Assembly (NCBI GenBank): GCA_003707065.3
Contig: PPXM03000002.1
Span: 1,178,001-1,242,000 of the forward strand
DNA: 64,000 nucleotides
DNA from: Trigonopsis variabilis
Lineage: Eukaryota; Ascomycota; Trigonopsidomycetes; Trigonopsidales; Trigonopsidaceae
Reading direction: 5' to 3'
The notes below the pieces were generated by a model. It made no database searches and had not been told where the DNA came from. It worked only from the letters and a program-made list of their open reading frames with translations. The translations under genes and the position numbers were made by a program. Positions 45,178-57,130 of the stretch are shown here, piece after piece. Within the stretch, counting starts at the first letter, position 1; every line of letters starts with the position of its first letter.

Positions 45178-46284
45178 ATGGTGGAGCTACAGGATGAAAA
45201 TATCCTAGATAAACTAGCCAATACGTTAATTAGCGAAGCTGAGCTCTATAATGGACGAGAGCTGGAACGTATATCTGATATCACGGTAAGTCGATTTGCC
45301 CTTCAGGTCTCTAGGAAATGGCCATTTATAATAAAAGGTAAGATCTAAATCATCCTCAAACTAATTATACTGGCTGTGCTCGAGATTGGCCTGCTTTTAG
45401 CGACAGAAAATGGACACGGGACTATTTATTGTCTACACTTGGAGATCACCCCATTGAAACAGCAAGTACTCCCAATGGGTAAGAGATTTTGAAGGTTCCA
45501 GCTGTCTTCTGACTTTATGAGGTATGCGGATGCTCCCTCGGGCAGATATTTTGTCGAGCCGTTCACAGAAATGTTGCCCTTTAATGAATTTCTTGATATA
45601 CTACAAAAGCCTGACGGTCCTCCTATTTATATGCAATCTCAGAATAACAATTTTCCCAGACAATTTCATCAACTACAGAACGACGTCCTACTGGAATTTC
45701 CTTGGGCTACCGAAGTCTTAGGAGAAAGACCAGAAGCAGTCAATCTCTGGATTGGCAATGATAAATCCGACACCTGGCTTCATAAAGGTACAGCTTAATA
45801 TATAATACGAAACTGATGAACAAGATCACTATGAAAATATTCATCTTCAAATTATTGGGAAGAAGGAATTCTATCTCATTCCTCCTTTTGCCTTCCCTTG
45901 GCTTTATGGTGAGTAGCAGCAGGTTTAGAGTCTAAAGCGACAGAAAGAGAATACATTAGAGCAAGTTACGGACCAATATCCAAAGGCAAGAGTGAAATAA
46001 TTCCATTTGAACCCATCACTGAAATCCCTTGCAGTCCCATCAATCCATATCGAGAAGAACTCGAACCATCAGATGATTTCGCACTCTATCATAAATATTG
46101 TCGACCCATAAAAGTCACCCTTAACCCCGGTGAGGCTCTCTATCTTCCACCTCTGTGGTATCATTACGTGAAGCAACATAATGATCCCTCCAACCAGATG
46201 TGTATCTCATTAAACTATTGGTATGACATGGACTTTGCCGGATGGTATTGGGCTACTTACTCTTCTTTGAGAAGCTTGGCATAG
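45178..46284 (+). CDS. JMJD7: JMJD7-type JmjC oxygenase
   Basis: Fe(II)/2-oxoglutarate oxygenase related to the JMJD7 lysyl hydroxylase. Five exons (45178-45337, 45373- or 45385-45478, 45522-45787, 45825-45908, 45944-46284) give 318 or 314 aa. Family stretches are SRKWPFIIKG, DWPAFSDRKW, NGYADAPSGRYFVEPF and FPWATEVLGERPEAVNLWIG. The iron ligands are the HxD of LHKDHYEN and the distal His in YLPPLWYHYV; the C-terminal NYWYDMDF is typical. The junction after exon 1 is ambiguous: the normal AG acceptor drops four residues (GCAR) that the family length requires, while keeping them needs a TG acceptor. Both keep frame. Confidence 0.9.
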
Positions 46285-46608
46285 ATAGCTTAGTCTTGCT
46301 TGACTTGTATGGTGAGCTAATGTAAATGGTGCGCTCGTTGAGGTCGAGCCCCTGACAAGATACGGTAGCGGGCAACCCACACATATTGTAACAGTACTCT
46401 CTGTCAAATTTCTTTTCAAGACCGATTAACTGTCATTGTTCCTATATTGGGCGCCGGCGCTTTCTTTTGAACTATTGATAGAACTGAATATCCACGCTTT
46501 TATTTCTCGTTGCGCGGAAATTGCTCTATCCTTATTTACCGTTTTGTCCTCAGACCCCCCTTGAATTGAACTGGCTGCTGACGACGAGCATAGAGTCACG
46601 CACAAGAA
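46285..46608. other. Intergenic region
   Basis: About 320 bp between two plus-strand genes, holding the JMJD7 3' UTR and the RAC1 promoter. No coding signal. Confidence 0.4.
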
Positions 46609-47417
46609 ATGTCCGCATCAAATAAAGTTAATAATGGGGCTCAGAGCATTAAATGCGTCGTTGTGGGAGATGGGTAAGTGATTTTGGCTCGATCAGCTTT
46701 CAGGTGGATTCTAGCGACCGCCTGCAGTCTATAGGATGTGTACTAACGGCCAGTGCCGTGGGTAAAACTTGCTTGTTGATAAGCTATACGACAAACGCCT
46801 TTCCAGGTGAATATATTCCTACAGTGTAAGTCTTGTGAGACTTTTATTGTCTGTAGCTAATGGAGCAGATTCGATAATTACACGGCTACCATCCGTGTTG
46901 ACAACCAACCTGTCAAATTAGGGTTATGGGATACTGCTGGACAGGAAGACTATGACCGCCTGCGGCCGTTATCGTATCCCCAAACAGATGTCTTCTTAGT
47001 CTGTTTCTCTGTCGTTAATCCGGCTTCATATGAAAATGTCAAAGCTAAGGTAAAGTGAATATCAAGCTATTCTGACTTTAAGTGGTACCCTGAGGTATCT
47101 CATCATAGTCCAGGTACTCCGATAATATTAGTGGGGACCAAGCTTGACCTGCGAGACGATCCAGCTACTGTTACTCGTCTACGTTCCCGTCGGCAATCAC
47201 CAATATCGTACGCCCAAGGGCTTGCTATGGCCAAAGAGATCAAAGCGGTGAAGTAAGTTCCAATGACTGGAAGACTATCAGTATTAACATGCTTAGATAC
47301 ATGGAATGCTCTGCTTTAACTCAACAAGGACTCCGGGCTGTATTTTATGAGGCCATCCATGCCATTTTAGCTCCTCCCAAGGAGACAAAGAAGAAGGATA
47401 AATGTGTTGTGCTCTAA
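46609..47417 (+). CDS. RAC1: Rac-type small GTPase
   Basis: Rho-family GTPase for polarity, actin and NADPH-oxidase control. Five exons (46609-46673, 46754-46825, 46869-47049, 47083-47252, 47297-47417) give 202 aa. All GTPase motifs are intact: G1 GDGAVGKT, effector loop EYIPTVFDNY, G3 [19 protein letters not shown]4 TKLD, G5 ECSAL. The effector region FDNYTATI and the [20 protein letters not shown] stretch are Rac-like rather than Cdc42-like (Cdc42 would have DNYAVTVM and FPEVHHHCPG). The polybasic tail KKKDK precedes a CVVL prenylation box, predicting geranylgeranylation. Introns are 80, 43, 33 and 44 nt; the first has a perfect TACTAAC branch. Budding and fission yeasts lack Rac. Confidence 0.96.
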
Positions 47418-47672
47418 TTCAGCGTTGGATTGCATTGGATGATTCGATATTGAGACTCTGTTGGTTGCGGGTTTAAATTTTGTTCTTTTGTCGGGGATTC
47501 CGTCTGTTAAAGCGTTTCATATGAGAAGATGTGGGGATAATGTCATTCAAACTTTGAATTGATAGTCCCGAGAATGTGGAAGAAACGATTATGATGTTCT
47601 AAGCATTCCATTAGAAAGTGGTAGATAAAAAAAATCTATAAATACAAAATTTTTCAAACTAGCCCATGCCAT

Positions 47673-48351
47673 TTAGTCCACTCGTCGCCGTCTAGAAGGA
47701 TGAACGTGAGACTCATCCTCGTCACCACCCTTTCGCTTTTCTTTCTTCTTTTTACTTTCTTCTTCGACCCTCTCGAGTCGTTCTTGATTCAATTGTTCAT
47801 TCTTCTTTTTAATTTTCTCTTTTCGTTTTTCAGAAGAACCTCCTCCTCCAGCAGTAAGCTCGATATTAATTTTCCGTCCATCCAATAGGGTATGGTGGAA
47901 ACGTAAGCACTTTTCCATGTTTTCACGAGCCTCATTTCCTTGGAATTCTATGAAAGAGAACCCTTGAATTCGGTCTTCTTTTTTTGACCGAGGAAGTCGT
48001 ACAGTAAAAGGCTTGCATGTTTTGAAATGACTAGTCAGAGATTCGATCGTCGCACTATAAGGCAGATTACCTATAAATTAGTATTGAAAGTCGCACTAAA
48101 ATACCTATGAAAGCGATATATTTTCTTTTCGAGTCAGATTTCGCTTCAGATTTTTTCTCCTCTTTGGGTTCCTCAATTATTTCCTCTCCCTTTGAGATCT
48201 TCTTGGCCTTTTCCTTGAATTTCTTTGCCTTTCTCTCCTTCTTTGATAATTTCTTACCATCGACAAGCTTGTCTTCACTTATTTTCTCTGATTCCTCCTT
48301 TGACATTTTTTGAGAGGGCAGGATTTTTTGGGACAAATTGGGAGTTTTCAT
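47673..48351 (-). CDS. NOP6: Nop6-like nucleolar RRM protein
   Basis: Likely early 40S ribosome-assembly factor. Two exons (48351-48105, 48070-47673) around a 34-nt intron give 214 aa. The N-terminal ~75 residues are lysine/glutamate-rich. One RRM follows, with RNP2 KYIAFIGNLPYSAT split by the intron and RNP1 RIQGFSFIEF. The C-terminus is a charged coiled region (KKKNEQLNQERLERVEEE) ending in basic PSRRRRVD. ATG at 48351 is the longest start; 48306 is possible. It lies head-to-tail with CMS1, another pre-ribosome factor. Confidence 0.85.
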
Positions 48352-48524
48352 GTTACACTAAACGCCATGTAGTGATCTTTTGGGAGTAAGCATCGTCAAG
48401 GAAAACGAGAAAAGTGACTTTTTTACTCGTTGCTTCTTCCCACCATTCGCCCAAGTGTAGATAAAAATTGTTACGTTATGGCCATGCGCAGTACAAAAAT
48501 GATCTATTAATAGTACAGTTTAAT

Positions 48525-49588
48525 CTAAAATACAAGTATTTTTAAATCCGGGTTCGCCTTAAGGATCTTAGTAATCGTACCCGCCATGTCCATGTAATTC
48601 CAGATATTCTGTTTTTTCACGTCCAAGTACGACGAGTCAAGTATGATTTTCTTAATATCCTTGGGTTCTAGGACATCAATGTCATTAGTTCTGATTCATC
48701 TCATATTCTTACCCGAAGAGAGCAGTTTGTTGATTCTTCCTGCCGTGGTACATCCGACAGCACACGAGCCAGTTTCAATGAGATCCTTATCCGCTTTGAC
48801 AGAGTTTTTGCTAATCAATTTCATAGATCCAAAAGGGTTACTCTTGGACATGGTATTTCGAAGAGCTCGGTTTACATCACAAGCTCGAATAGCCGACATA
48901 CAGAAAATCAAAACAGACGCACCTTTTTTCACATTCGGTGAGCTCTTGAACTTGAAGCGTTTTTTTGATCTGAGGAACGCAGGGGGCCCTTGCGCTTCTA
49001 GTTCGGGCTGACAGTCTATTCGGTCAGTCTCAAGTTGTTCACACCAACTCACATTTATAAATAAACTGTGCATAGTTATTATCGTTTCGTTTCTCTTTAG
49101 GCCAATCGCTAGTTTCAATGAACGCCGTCTTTGGAACCTTCAATTCCTCGAGCTCCAGAGATGAAATATCAGGATTGTCCAGTTTTAGACGTTTCACAAA
49201 ATAATCTGCCAGCAGCTCAGGATCCATAAGCCCTACGCTTGCTTTTGTCAAGGCATCTGCTTCAGATTTTTCTCGTTTCTATTTCATCAGATCGCCGTTA
49301 GCAGATTCTCACCTTCTCCTTTAGTTTTTCTTTGTCACCCTTCTTTCTTTTCTTGTCTTTGGATTGTAACGATTCTCTGGTTTTATCTATAAATATCTTT
49401 CCTCCTTCTTTTACTTCAACTGAAGAATTCTCAAAGTCATCTTCCTCTGAAGCTAACGATTCGCCCGACCCGGCCGAGAATTCTTCAGCAGAAGAAAACT
49501 CAGACTCATCTGAAACAGCGACTTCATATTCTAAATCATCCTCGAGATCGTCTCCTTTCAGTTGCTCGACTTTCCGCTTAGCTACCAT
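48525..49588 (-). CDS. CMS1: Cms1-like 90S pre-ribosome protein
   Basis: Homologue of Cms1/CMSS1, found with U3 snoRNP and the 90S pre-ribosome, with a helicase-like but ATPase-dead fold. Four exons (49588-49313, 49278-49053, 49015-48713, 48667-48525) give 315 aa. The N-terminus is acidic and Lys-rich. Core motifs are GLMDPELLADYFVKRLK, ASVLIFCMSAIRACDVNRAL, AVGCTTAGRINKLL and the C-terminal KDIKKIILDSSYLDVKKQN. Introns are 34, 37 and 45 nt. The last intron matters because without it the conserved C-terminal helix is lost and the frame stops 4 codons later. Confidence 0.88.
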
Positions 49589-50004
49589 ATTGACTGGGAA
49601 TTTTTTCGCTCGTTGGGAGAATTCGCTTGTTGAATCGAGTAATAGATGATTGTAGTCACTTACCCACTTAGTCTATAACTTCTCCACAACACACCCGAGG
49701 TGAACCAGTCTTAGCCTTCATAGTTGAATTCAAATTAGCCTTGTACTTCTATAACACAAATGGACTTTCGTGGCCATCTGACTTGTCATGACAAATGAAC
49801 TTCAACCAAGTCTATTTATCAGATGTCCCGCTGCAATCGAGCGACTAGTGCAGAAAATGTAGTCTCATAACACTGGAGATCTTACTTTAAGGCACAATTA
49901 GGAGTTGCTGTTCTTTCCGTCTTGTCCATTACTGCGCCTTTGTTGGTTGTCACTTAATCTCTAGGCTGCGCGTCTGTGGGCGCTCATCTTTGTTTAAATG
50001 AGCA
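49589..50004. other. Divergent promoter region CMS1/CENP-T
   Basis: About 420 bp between divergent starts. No coding signal or clear binding site. ATG at 49999, six bases before the CENP-T start, is out of frame. Confidence 0.4.
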
Positions 50005-52452
50005 ATGTCTTCAAGGAAGGGTGGTTCTGAATCTTCAGATCAAAATATCATACCTTCTAGGTTAACATCCCCTTCAAGACGAAGCATTGTTCAGTCACCC
50101 CGACAGCTGCGCCCAAATGTTAAAGATTCACGTCAACTGCCGCATCGAAAGCGTCCTGATCCTGGGCACGACGATGATAGCGAGTTACACGTATCGAGAA
50201 AGGAGAAAATATCTGCGACTGTAAGAATTTACTTTCTGATTCTTTACTTTTTGCTTTATCTAATTATCTAGTCTGTCCAGTTGTCTCAAACTTCAGATGA
50301 AAGTACTCAAAAAGCCCCGATGACGCCAAGGGCCCAAATTCAATCTACTCTACGATCGAGGCTAGATATATCTCCTACTGGGCATGCAGAGAACGGTAAA
50401 CATGCGCTATTTACCCCTGCACGAGAGCGATCTTTACGCCAAGCTCAGTCAGTCCCTAATAAGTCGCGTCGATTGTCACGCCAGAAGCGTCAAAATATAG
50501 AGCATGAGAGCGACAGCGAATTACAGGTACGAAAGGATGAGACTCCCTATAAGACTCTTGTTCAGCTCTCTCGAGCTTTAGATGAAAATGTTCAGAAACC
50601 ACCTACAACTCCCACGTCACGAATTCAATCGAATAAGCGGCGAAAGTTGAATTTTCCACCTACTCCATACTCTGAGAAAGCAAAGGAAGCTCTAGCTACT
50701 CCATCAAGATTACGGCAAGCTGAGAAAATTTTGCGGGTTAAAAGGAAAAGCCTGCGCAGTGACCTACGAGCTTTGAGCCGAGCTTTGACCAGTGAAGACT
50801 CTTCTCAACCTCTCGTCGAAGTCAAAAATGCGGCTCCTCCGAGTGAACACGAGAGTCTATCACCTCCAGAAAACTTGCGCATACCGTTCAAGACTATTAA
50901 AGAGGTTTATGAATCACATGACGAGCCGAATAGGCAGCAATCTGACGAACAAACAAATGTCATATCGCAGGGTAAAGAATGGCCAGGCGCTCTAGCAACA
51001 CCGAGCAAGGAAGATCGTATAACAATGCTGACAAATACTGTCTCTGAATCAACCCAGGAACCACCTTTGGAAGAGTCAGCTCCAATAATCAACAGGAACC
51101 TTGTACATCATACGGAGGCTGAACAATTTGAGATTCGAATCCCTGAAGATTCTTACGATGAGACACAGCAGCTCAGTGCCGCCCCTAATTCAAGCGATTC
51201 TCCATTTGGCGATGTGGAGCAACTTACTCCACATCGAGAAAGCAGTATTGTACAAAGGGATACTCAAGAAGAGTTGAACATGAGCAATTCTCCTAGTGAA
51301 GACAATTTTCAGGAGGACAATGGAGCTAAGAGTACTGCACCTGACTTTTCTGAGGCAGAAGAAAGCAGATTGATCTCTACAATATCAGCATCAAATCCAC
51401 TGGAGATTACGCAGATGCGTGAGGGTTCAGTTTCAGGGTTTTCGCAAGCCTCTTCACCTACTGTCACGTTAGCAGAGGCCGTTGGGTCGCCGACTGATAT
51501 CGCTTTGGCAGAGAAGACCATTGAACGTGCTAGCCAAGTGCTTGAAAGTGTAAGTAATGGAGCTGAGACGGCTCAGGAAATACCCATGGAATATGAGTCA
51601 AATGATAAGAGCCATGAACAGACAACAAGGGAAAATGATGAGATATCTGGAAAGGAACTGGTAGAAAATGAGGACTTTAGCGAGTCTATGCAAGAAAGTA
51701 TAATAATGGAGATCGATGACAAGAGTACAAGTCTAGAGGAGCTGCAAGATATCGTTGATACTGAGTATCAGATAGCCACTGAAGAGATATTAGATGAAGC
51801 AGGAGAGTTATTTGAAGTGGAAAACGAAAATCTGAATGGTTCTGTGGAAAAAGCAAGCTTGGGAGATTCCGATACGCCCGAAGAGCAAATGATAGATGCT
51901 CTTGATGACTATTCACTTCAAGAAATGCAAGAAAACCAAGAAGACTACGAAAATGAAAGAAGACGCTCATCTACGGCTCAAAACCTACTGGGAATGGTAT
52001 CAGACGCATCAGATAATGAGCGCAGTCAGCGTGAAATGATAGTAGGTGACTATAGTCTTCCAGAACTGAAAGTATCTCCTAAGGTTGCTAAAGGCACTAA
52101 AAGACGTGGAAAGTCAGAAGAAATTCTCCCGCCAACATTGGTTAAAGGACTCTTGAATAAAGGCTGTCTTCGGAATGTGTCGAAGGGAGTCCTTGAAGAA
52201 GTCCTTGATGTCTCAAAAACCTTTTTCAATCAGTTAGGAGAGGATTTGTCAGCTTACGCGTCCCATGGATCTAGGAAAACGATTGATGCGAGTGACATGT
52301 GTCTGTTACTTCATCGCCAAAGGCTAATTTCGAAACAACAGCCTCTGTTTTCTCTCGCTCATGAATATTTACCGCGCGAGTTACTGGTGGAGGTACCATT
52401 CTCCTCGAAGGCTTCTAAAAGAAAGCGGAGAGATAAACACTCGGATGAGTAG
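50005..52452 (+). CDS. CENPT: CENP-T (Cnn1/Cnp20), kinetochore histone-fold protein
   Basis: Inner-kinetochore protein that partners CENP-W on centromeric DNA and recruits Ndc80. Two exons (50005-50220, 50272-52452) around a 51-nt intron give 798 aa. The N-terminus is basic with many TP/SP sites (MTPRAQIQS, PPTTPTSRIQ, ALATPSRL), the kind of CDK sites that create Ndc80-binding motifs in this family. A long acidic disordered middle follows. The last ~115 residues are the histone fold: LPPTLVKGLLNKGCLRNVSK, EVLDVSKTFFNQLGEDLSAY, ASHGSRKTIDASDMCLLLHR. It then has the CENP-T extension LAHEYLPRELLVEVPF. Identification rests on this C-terminal block. Confidence 0.92.
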
Positions 52453-52602
52453 AATACGATGATTTTCATGAATGATGAGTGAATGGTGAATGGATGGCAT
52501 GTCGTACAGGGACTCCAGGTTGGTAATGTGAAAGATTATGGTTGAATGCACGAAAGCACAATGTACACTAGATTGAAACTATATACAGGGGGGTCAAGTG
52601 AG

Positions 52603-53536
52603 CTATGAATAGCGGCGAGCGTGAAGGATTTTGCCTGCCTGATAACCTTTAGGTTGTCTGAGTTTTCTGAGGAAAATGAAGAACATAAACGAGGAAAAAG
52701 CGCTCAGTCCAAACCATGTCACCACATACGAAAGATGAGCGTTGCGTACATCGAGATCAGCGTTGGCTCCGACTGGAATGCCTAGACGCTCACATTCATC
52801 TGCATGATATTCCAGTGCGTCTTCGTCGTTGGAAATTAAAGCTTGAACATAGAATGGACGGGAGTTAGTCCACTTAGCCATCTCTTTGATATTCGCAAAA
52901 TACCATTCATTCTTTTCTGGGACGTTGTCAAACATCAGTCTAGGTGTCTCTTGCCCTTTGCGTACCATACATTCAACGGCCACTTCTCCTTTAGGAAGAC
53001 CTTCTGGCCGACTTCGCTGGTCTCTTTTATCTTTTTTAATCCAGCCTCTATTGACAATGAACTTTTCACCTCCGTTAGATGGCTCAAATGGCGTATAGAC
53101 CTGAAATCCGTCCACTCCATCTCTTGTCCTTGGGCCGACCAGCATCTCTTGATCATGACGAAACTTACCAAGTATAATAATCCGACGGTATTCGTTCTCA
53201 TCAGCAAAATTATCTGGTATGTGTTCTGGTAAAATGCTAATAGGACTAGTCATCCGTTCTTGCAGCGTGGCTATTAGTTTCCTTTTCCACTCTAATCGAT
53301 CAATCTGCCAGCATCCCAAGCCAAATGATACAATAGGGATCAATCCTATTGTCAGATAATAATCCTCTATCCCTCTTACCGAGAAGTGTTAGCAAAGCCT
53401 TGTGCTTGAAATCATTCTTTTGATTGACCCGAATCGGCTTCCAATCAACAGATGATGTGACTGTTCTCTTGACAAGCTTTGGCTTCAGAATTGTCCTTAT
53501 CCCAGCAGAGATTCTGGAATGATATGGACGGAACAT
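52603..53536 (-). CDS. SHY1: Shy1/SURF1 cytochrome c oxidase assembly factor
   Basis: Inner mitochondrial membrane protein needed to build the haem a site of complex IV. Two exons (53536-53380, 53345-52603) around a 34-nt intron give 299 aa. The basic N-terminus looks like a mitochondrial presequence. Transmembrane helix 1 ends in the SURF1 signature GLGCWQIDRLEWK. Conserved loops are YRRIIILGKFRHDQEMLVGP, GFQVYTPFEPSNG and VNRGWI, and helix 2 is LSYVVTWFGLSAFSSFMFF. It is convergent with CENP-T. Confidence 0.95.
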
Positions 53537-53983
53537 TCTATTATAAGGCGACAGATGAAGTCAGTTGGGAGGTAACCGGCCTGACAGATTAGGGACCTTA
53601 GTGTTTTAGAGATATCTGACTTTCCCTTAGATAGCAAATACATTATAAAACCGCTCAGGTAAGCCTGACTTCTATGGCCTAGGTCCATAAAGCCACTGAG
53701 AGCTGTATCATATATTAAACTATAAGCTGCAATATCGCTCACGTAAGTCATATGGAATTTCGAGAATTGTGAACCAAACTTTTCCAAGCCCGTAAGAGCT
53801 AGCGCAATCCAAAATAGCTACTCTACATGACCAGTAAAGGCATGAAAAAGAAAAACTTAGATGACTCTTGAAATCCGACTGGAGAGTGTATCCCGATCAG
53901 TCAAGAGCAGCGTCACGTGCACATGCATGGCTCTGGGTCGCGGGCAACGTCACCTTTATCCCAACCTCAAGCTCGTCCTGGTA
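53537..53983. other. Divergent promoter region SHY1/UBXN4-like
   Basis: About 450 bp between divergent starts. A CACGTG core occurs near 53914-53919. An open frame crosses the UBX start region on the plus strand but has no coding resemblance before ATG 53984. Confidence 0.4.
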
Positions 53984-55430
53984 ATGTTCAGCACGTCGCC
54001 TTCAGAGAGTATCAATAGATCTCTTCAAGAGCACAAGCCGTTGCTCGTATTGCTTGTGGATTCGTCAGACCTTAGCAATCGTTGGAATGATTTATACTTT
54101 TCCAACGTGAATGTCAGTCTGATGTTAATCTACAACTAACTTTAAGATTATCAACTTGATTGAATCAACCTGTGTGGCTCTCAAACTCACGGTGGGAACT
54201 CCGGAAGCTCTCCATTTTAGCCAGATGTTTCCGATTCTCTCAGTCCCTGCCGTCTATTTTGTACAGTATGCAGTTTTGTGACGACAGTGGCTGACGTTTA
54301 GTAATGGAAAGGCTATGGATTATTTCAACGCCAATTCAAGACCTTCCTGGTCTTCCAAACTTATATTTGATCGACTTGTTGAAGCCATACAGAAACTCAG
54401 CGTCCCTATCGATGCGCAGATCGCAAGTGCAGCCTTTCCCGACGAGCAACTCGATCACAATCCTCCTACAAGCAACTTTGGAGTAGAAACAACGTTACAA
54501 CAGGAGTCCCTAGGCGTCTTCGTTCAAGATCAACCCAGTAATGGTGATGATGTTATATCAGATAGCACTCAACCTTGCCAGTCTTCGCACGACCACGCTC
54601 TTGATCAGGACTCTATTCAGCCACCAGAACACCAATCATCTTCGCAGCCACAAACTTTCGAACACCCGACCTCTTCTTCTTCTTCCAGCCCTTCTCCCCG
54701 TGTCGAAGCTGTCAAGTCGAGGAGAAAAGAGCTTGGCAAGGAAGAGGAACCGAAGAAAGCAGAACAAAAAAGTCCACCTCAAGTGGACCCTCAGGTCCTC
54801 CGTCACCAACAGAAAATTTTGGAAGAAAGGAGGCGAGATCAAGAAGAACGAAAACGTATTCTCCGCCAGATCGAGGCAGACCACCCTGAACGACGGCGAC
54901 ATTCTTCGTCTGCTCCGAGCCCTCCTCCTCAACCGAAACAAGAAAAGAACACTCCTCCTACAAGAGATCCCACAAAATGTGCATTATCATTTAGATTATT
55001 CAACGGACATTCAATAAAAAGCACCTTTGATAACTCTGAAAGTCTTAGCGCGGTACGGTCCTTTGTCGATAGTCATCGCGACGACGGTGATCAACCTTAC
55101 TCCTTCTATCAATCCTTTTCCAAGAGATTATTTAGCCCTACTGAGGAAGACCAGAGCCTTTCCGACTTGGGTCTTTCTCCCTCGTCAGCCTTGATTTTGC
55201 GGCCTCATAAGAATGTGAGCCAAGCGTATCAACCTTCCCTGGTAGGATCTATGGTCAAAGGAGTCTATGGAGCCGTGAGTGAGACGGCTTCATGGGTGTA
55301 TGGGTCTTTATTTAGAGGATCTGAACCACAGGAAAGGTCTTCGACGAATGAGCACAAAGACAAAGATGATGACAAAAGAACGACTTATAACGGAAATACG
55401 GTCAACCTTGAAGATTCAAAAAAGGATTGA
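53984..55430 (+). CDS. UBXN4-like UBX-domain protein
   Basis: Probable Cdc48/p97 cofactor acting at the ER. Three exons (53984-54106, 54147-54265, 54302-55430) with 40- and 36-nt introns give 456 aa. The N-terminal ~115 residues are thioredoxin-like, as in UBXN4: HKPLLVLLVDSSDLSNRWND, FPILSVPAVYFVHNGKAMDY. A disordered Ser/Pro segment, a charged helix (KILEERRRDQEERKRILRQI) and the UBX domain (CALSFRLFNGHSIKSTFDN) follow. The C-terminal segment LVGSMVKGVYGAVSETASW resembles the membrane-associating part of UBXN4; yeast relatives are Ubx6/Ubx7. It is tail-to-tail with SHQ1, only 36 bp apart. Confidence 0.85.
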
Positions 55431-55466
55431 TTTCATGATATGGTGAACGATATTGTAGAATAAGAT

Positions 55467-56981
55467 TTAATTATCTGGGAGAATTGCAAGAGAAGGTTCT
55501 GTCTCTGACTCGTCGTCACTATCTTCAGCATCTGCCCGTCCGGCATGCTGTGAGACGTAGCTTTCAATTTCTGCCAGGTCCCAAAGTGTATCTTCCTTTG
55601 TAGTCTTTGTTGTTTTGATTTCGTGAGCCATACTTCTGATGACATTGTCATTAGCTTGCTGGATCCAGGCGGCATAGTCATCAAGAATAATTTTGCTATA
55701 AACGTAATATAGATCGTGGAAAGAAAAAAGATGACAGCACTCTAGTAACACTTCTAGAATCATTCGGCGACCTGCCCTAAAAATAAGATAGACGTCATCC
55801 CATATTCGTTGGATTAAGTCAAAATGACGATACAGCGGATATGCCAGAGCTCGTCTGGAAGTCGATATCATTACACTTTTAATGGTAGAAAAATTATCAT
55901 CCAGGCAGGAGATATTTGGAGCAATTTTTCCGATTGTCCAAGCACTTTCGATTGTGTGTTCGCCAAACGTAGTTCTATAATCGTAGGCAAATCCAAAAAT
56001 GATCGGGATGAGACAGATGTAGGTCTGCTTTGGGTTCGACAGAAGATCTAAGAGTAAGCAGGAAGCCAACAGTTTTCTTACAGCTTTTTCTTGGAAGCTT
56101 TTCCATGGTCTGGAGCTCAGATGGTGACAATTGAATATCAGGGCAGCATGTCTCATCTGGGTTATTCTCTAACCATGATACAATCGGTTCATATAGTGGA
56201 GCCTTCCAGCTAATCACTGAGGATATTATGTGATCAGGATCCAAGAAGTCAGCAGCATAATAGTCAGGGTCGAATTTTTCATTTTCTACTTTGATTCGAA
56301 AGGCCGACCTAGACAATGAAGTCGAATGTTCTGGGGCAGTAAGTTCATTTATATCATTGCCGTTCTGAACTGACTTATCAATGAGATCAGAGTAAGCATT
56401 ATTGAAACCGTATGCAGCGGACAAGCCCATGGAAGGCTCCTCATGGACCGTCTGAGGAATTTCCCAATTGAACTGTGAAGCTAGAAGTTATATTTTTGAT
56501 TCATATAAACATTTACCTTGCTCAAACTCAGTCAATTCTTCATGATCTTGAGATAATTCTTTAATCAATGGTATAGAATCTGGTTTGGACGATTGATTCG
56601 ATTCCCCTAGTCTTGCCAGAAGCTTAGTATGAAGATCTAAATCAGGGAAGTATTCTCCTTTTGTCTCTTTTGTCAAAATTATGGTCATTAAGTTGGAGGA
56701 GCTGTCATAGCTAGCTTTTGACTCCTCGTCATCGACCAGATTTCCCGGGAATCTGAGCCTGAAACATAAGACATACTGCTGCTTTGTACTACTTACCGAA
56801 GATAATATGGATTTAGGTTGAACACAAAAAGATTCTGGTCGACAAAGATCTCCACGTCTTGAGTCTGTTACCAGTAAGATACCTGCATCAGAGCCCGTCA
56901 ACTCACCTTGAGATGAATGATTTTGAGTTCTATCATTACCGAGTTATCATCCTGCTTTATGGTGAATTGAGGAGTGATCAT
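55467..56981 (-). CDS. SHQ1: Shq1, H/ACA snoRNP assembly chaperone
   Basis: Chaperone that holds the pseudouridine synthase Cbf5/dyskerin before H/ACA RNP assembly. Five exons (56981-56907, 56864-56797, 56758-56517, 56480-56082, 56047-55467) give 454 aa. The N-terminal CS domain reads MITPQFTIKQDDNSVMIELK, VEIFVDQNLFVFNLNPYYLR and RFPGNLVDDEESKASYD. The Shq1-specific C-terminal domain shows YDYRTTFGEHTIESAWTIGK, ALAYPLYRHFDLIQRIWDD and ECCHLFSFHDLYYVYSKII. The tail is acidic. Introns are 42, 38, 36 and 34 nt. Confidence 0.95.
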
Positions 56982-57130
56982 ATCAGTGACTCGAGGCCCA
57001 AGAGCTAGTGCAAAAAGTAGCAAGGCAAGATCTATAGAAGCGATCAAACTCCCAACGGGCAAGCCCTTTTGCCAGAAAAACGCTACAGCGAGCCTAGCTT
57101 TATTGGCTTTAGTTTAGCCCCAAAAGAATC
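56982..57130. promoter_or_regulatory. 149-bp bidirectional promoter SHQ1/CIA30
   Basis: Only 149 bp separate the ATG codons of two divergent genes, so both 5' UTRs and core promoters must share it. No TATA box of good quality was seen. Confidence 0.6.

Noticed and set aside
45280-45306. A 21-nt GTAAGT...CAG intron in JMJD7 exon 1
   Set aside because: The signals are good, but reading through keeps frame and the retained residues (FALQVSRKW) match the family better than their removal.
48691-48712. A 22-nt GT-AG intron in CMS1
   Set aside because: I first placed the acceptor at 48691. Rechecking codon phase showed that the exon ends in phase 1, and the normal 45-nt intron to 48668 restores the conserved C-terminus.
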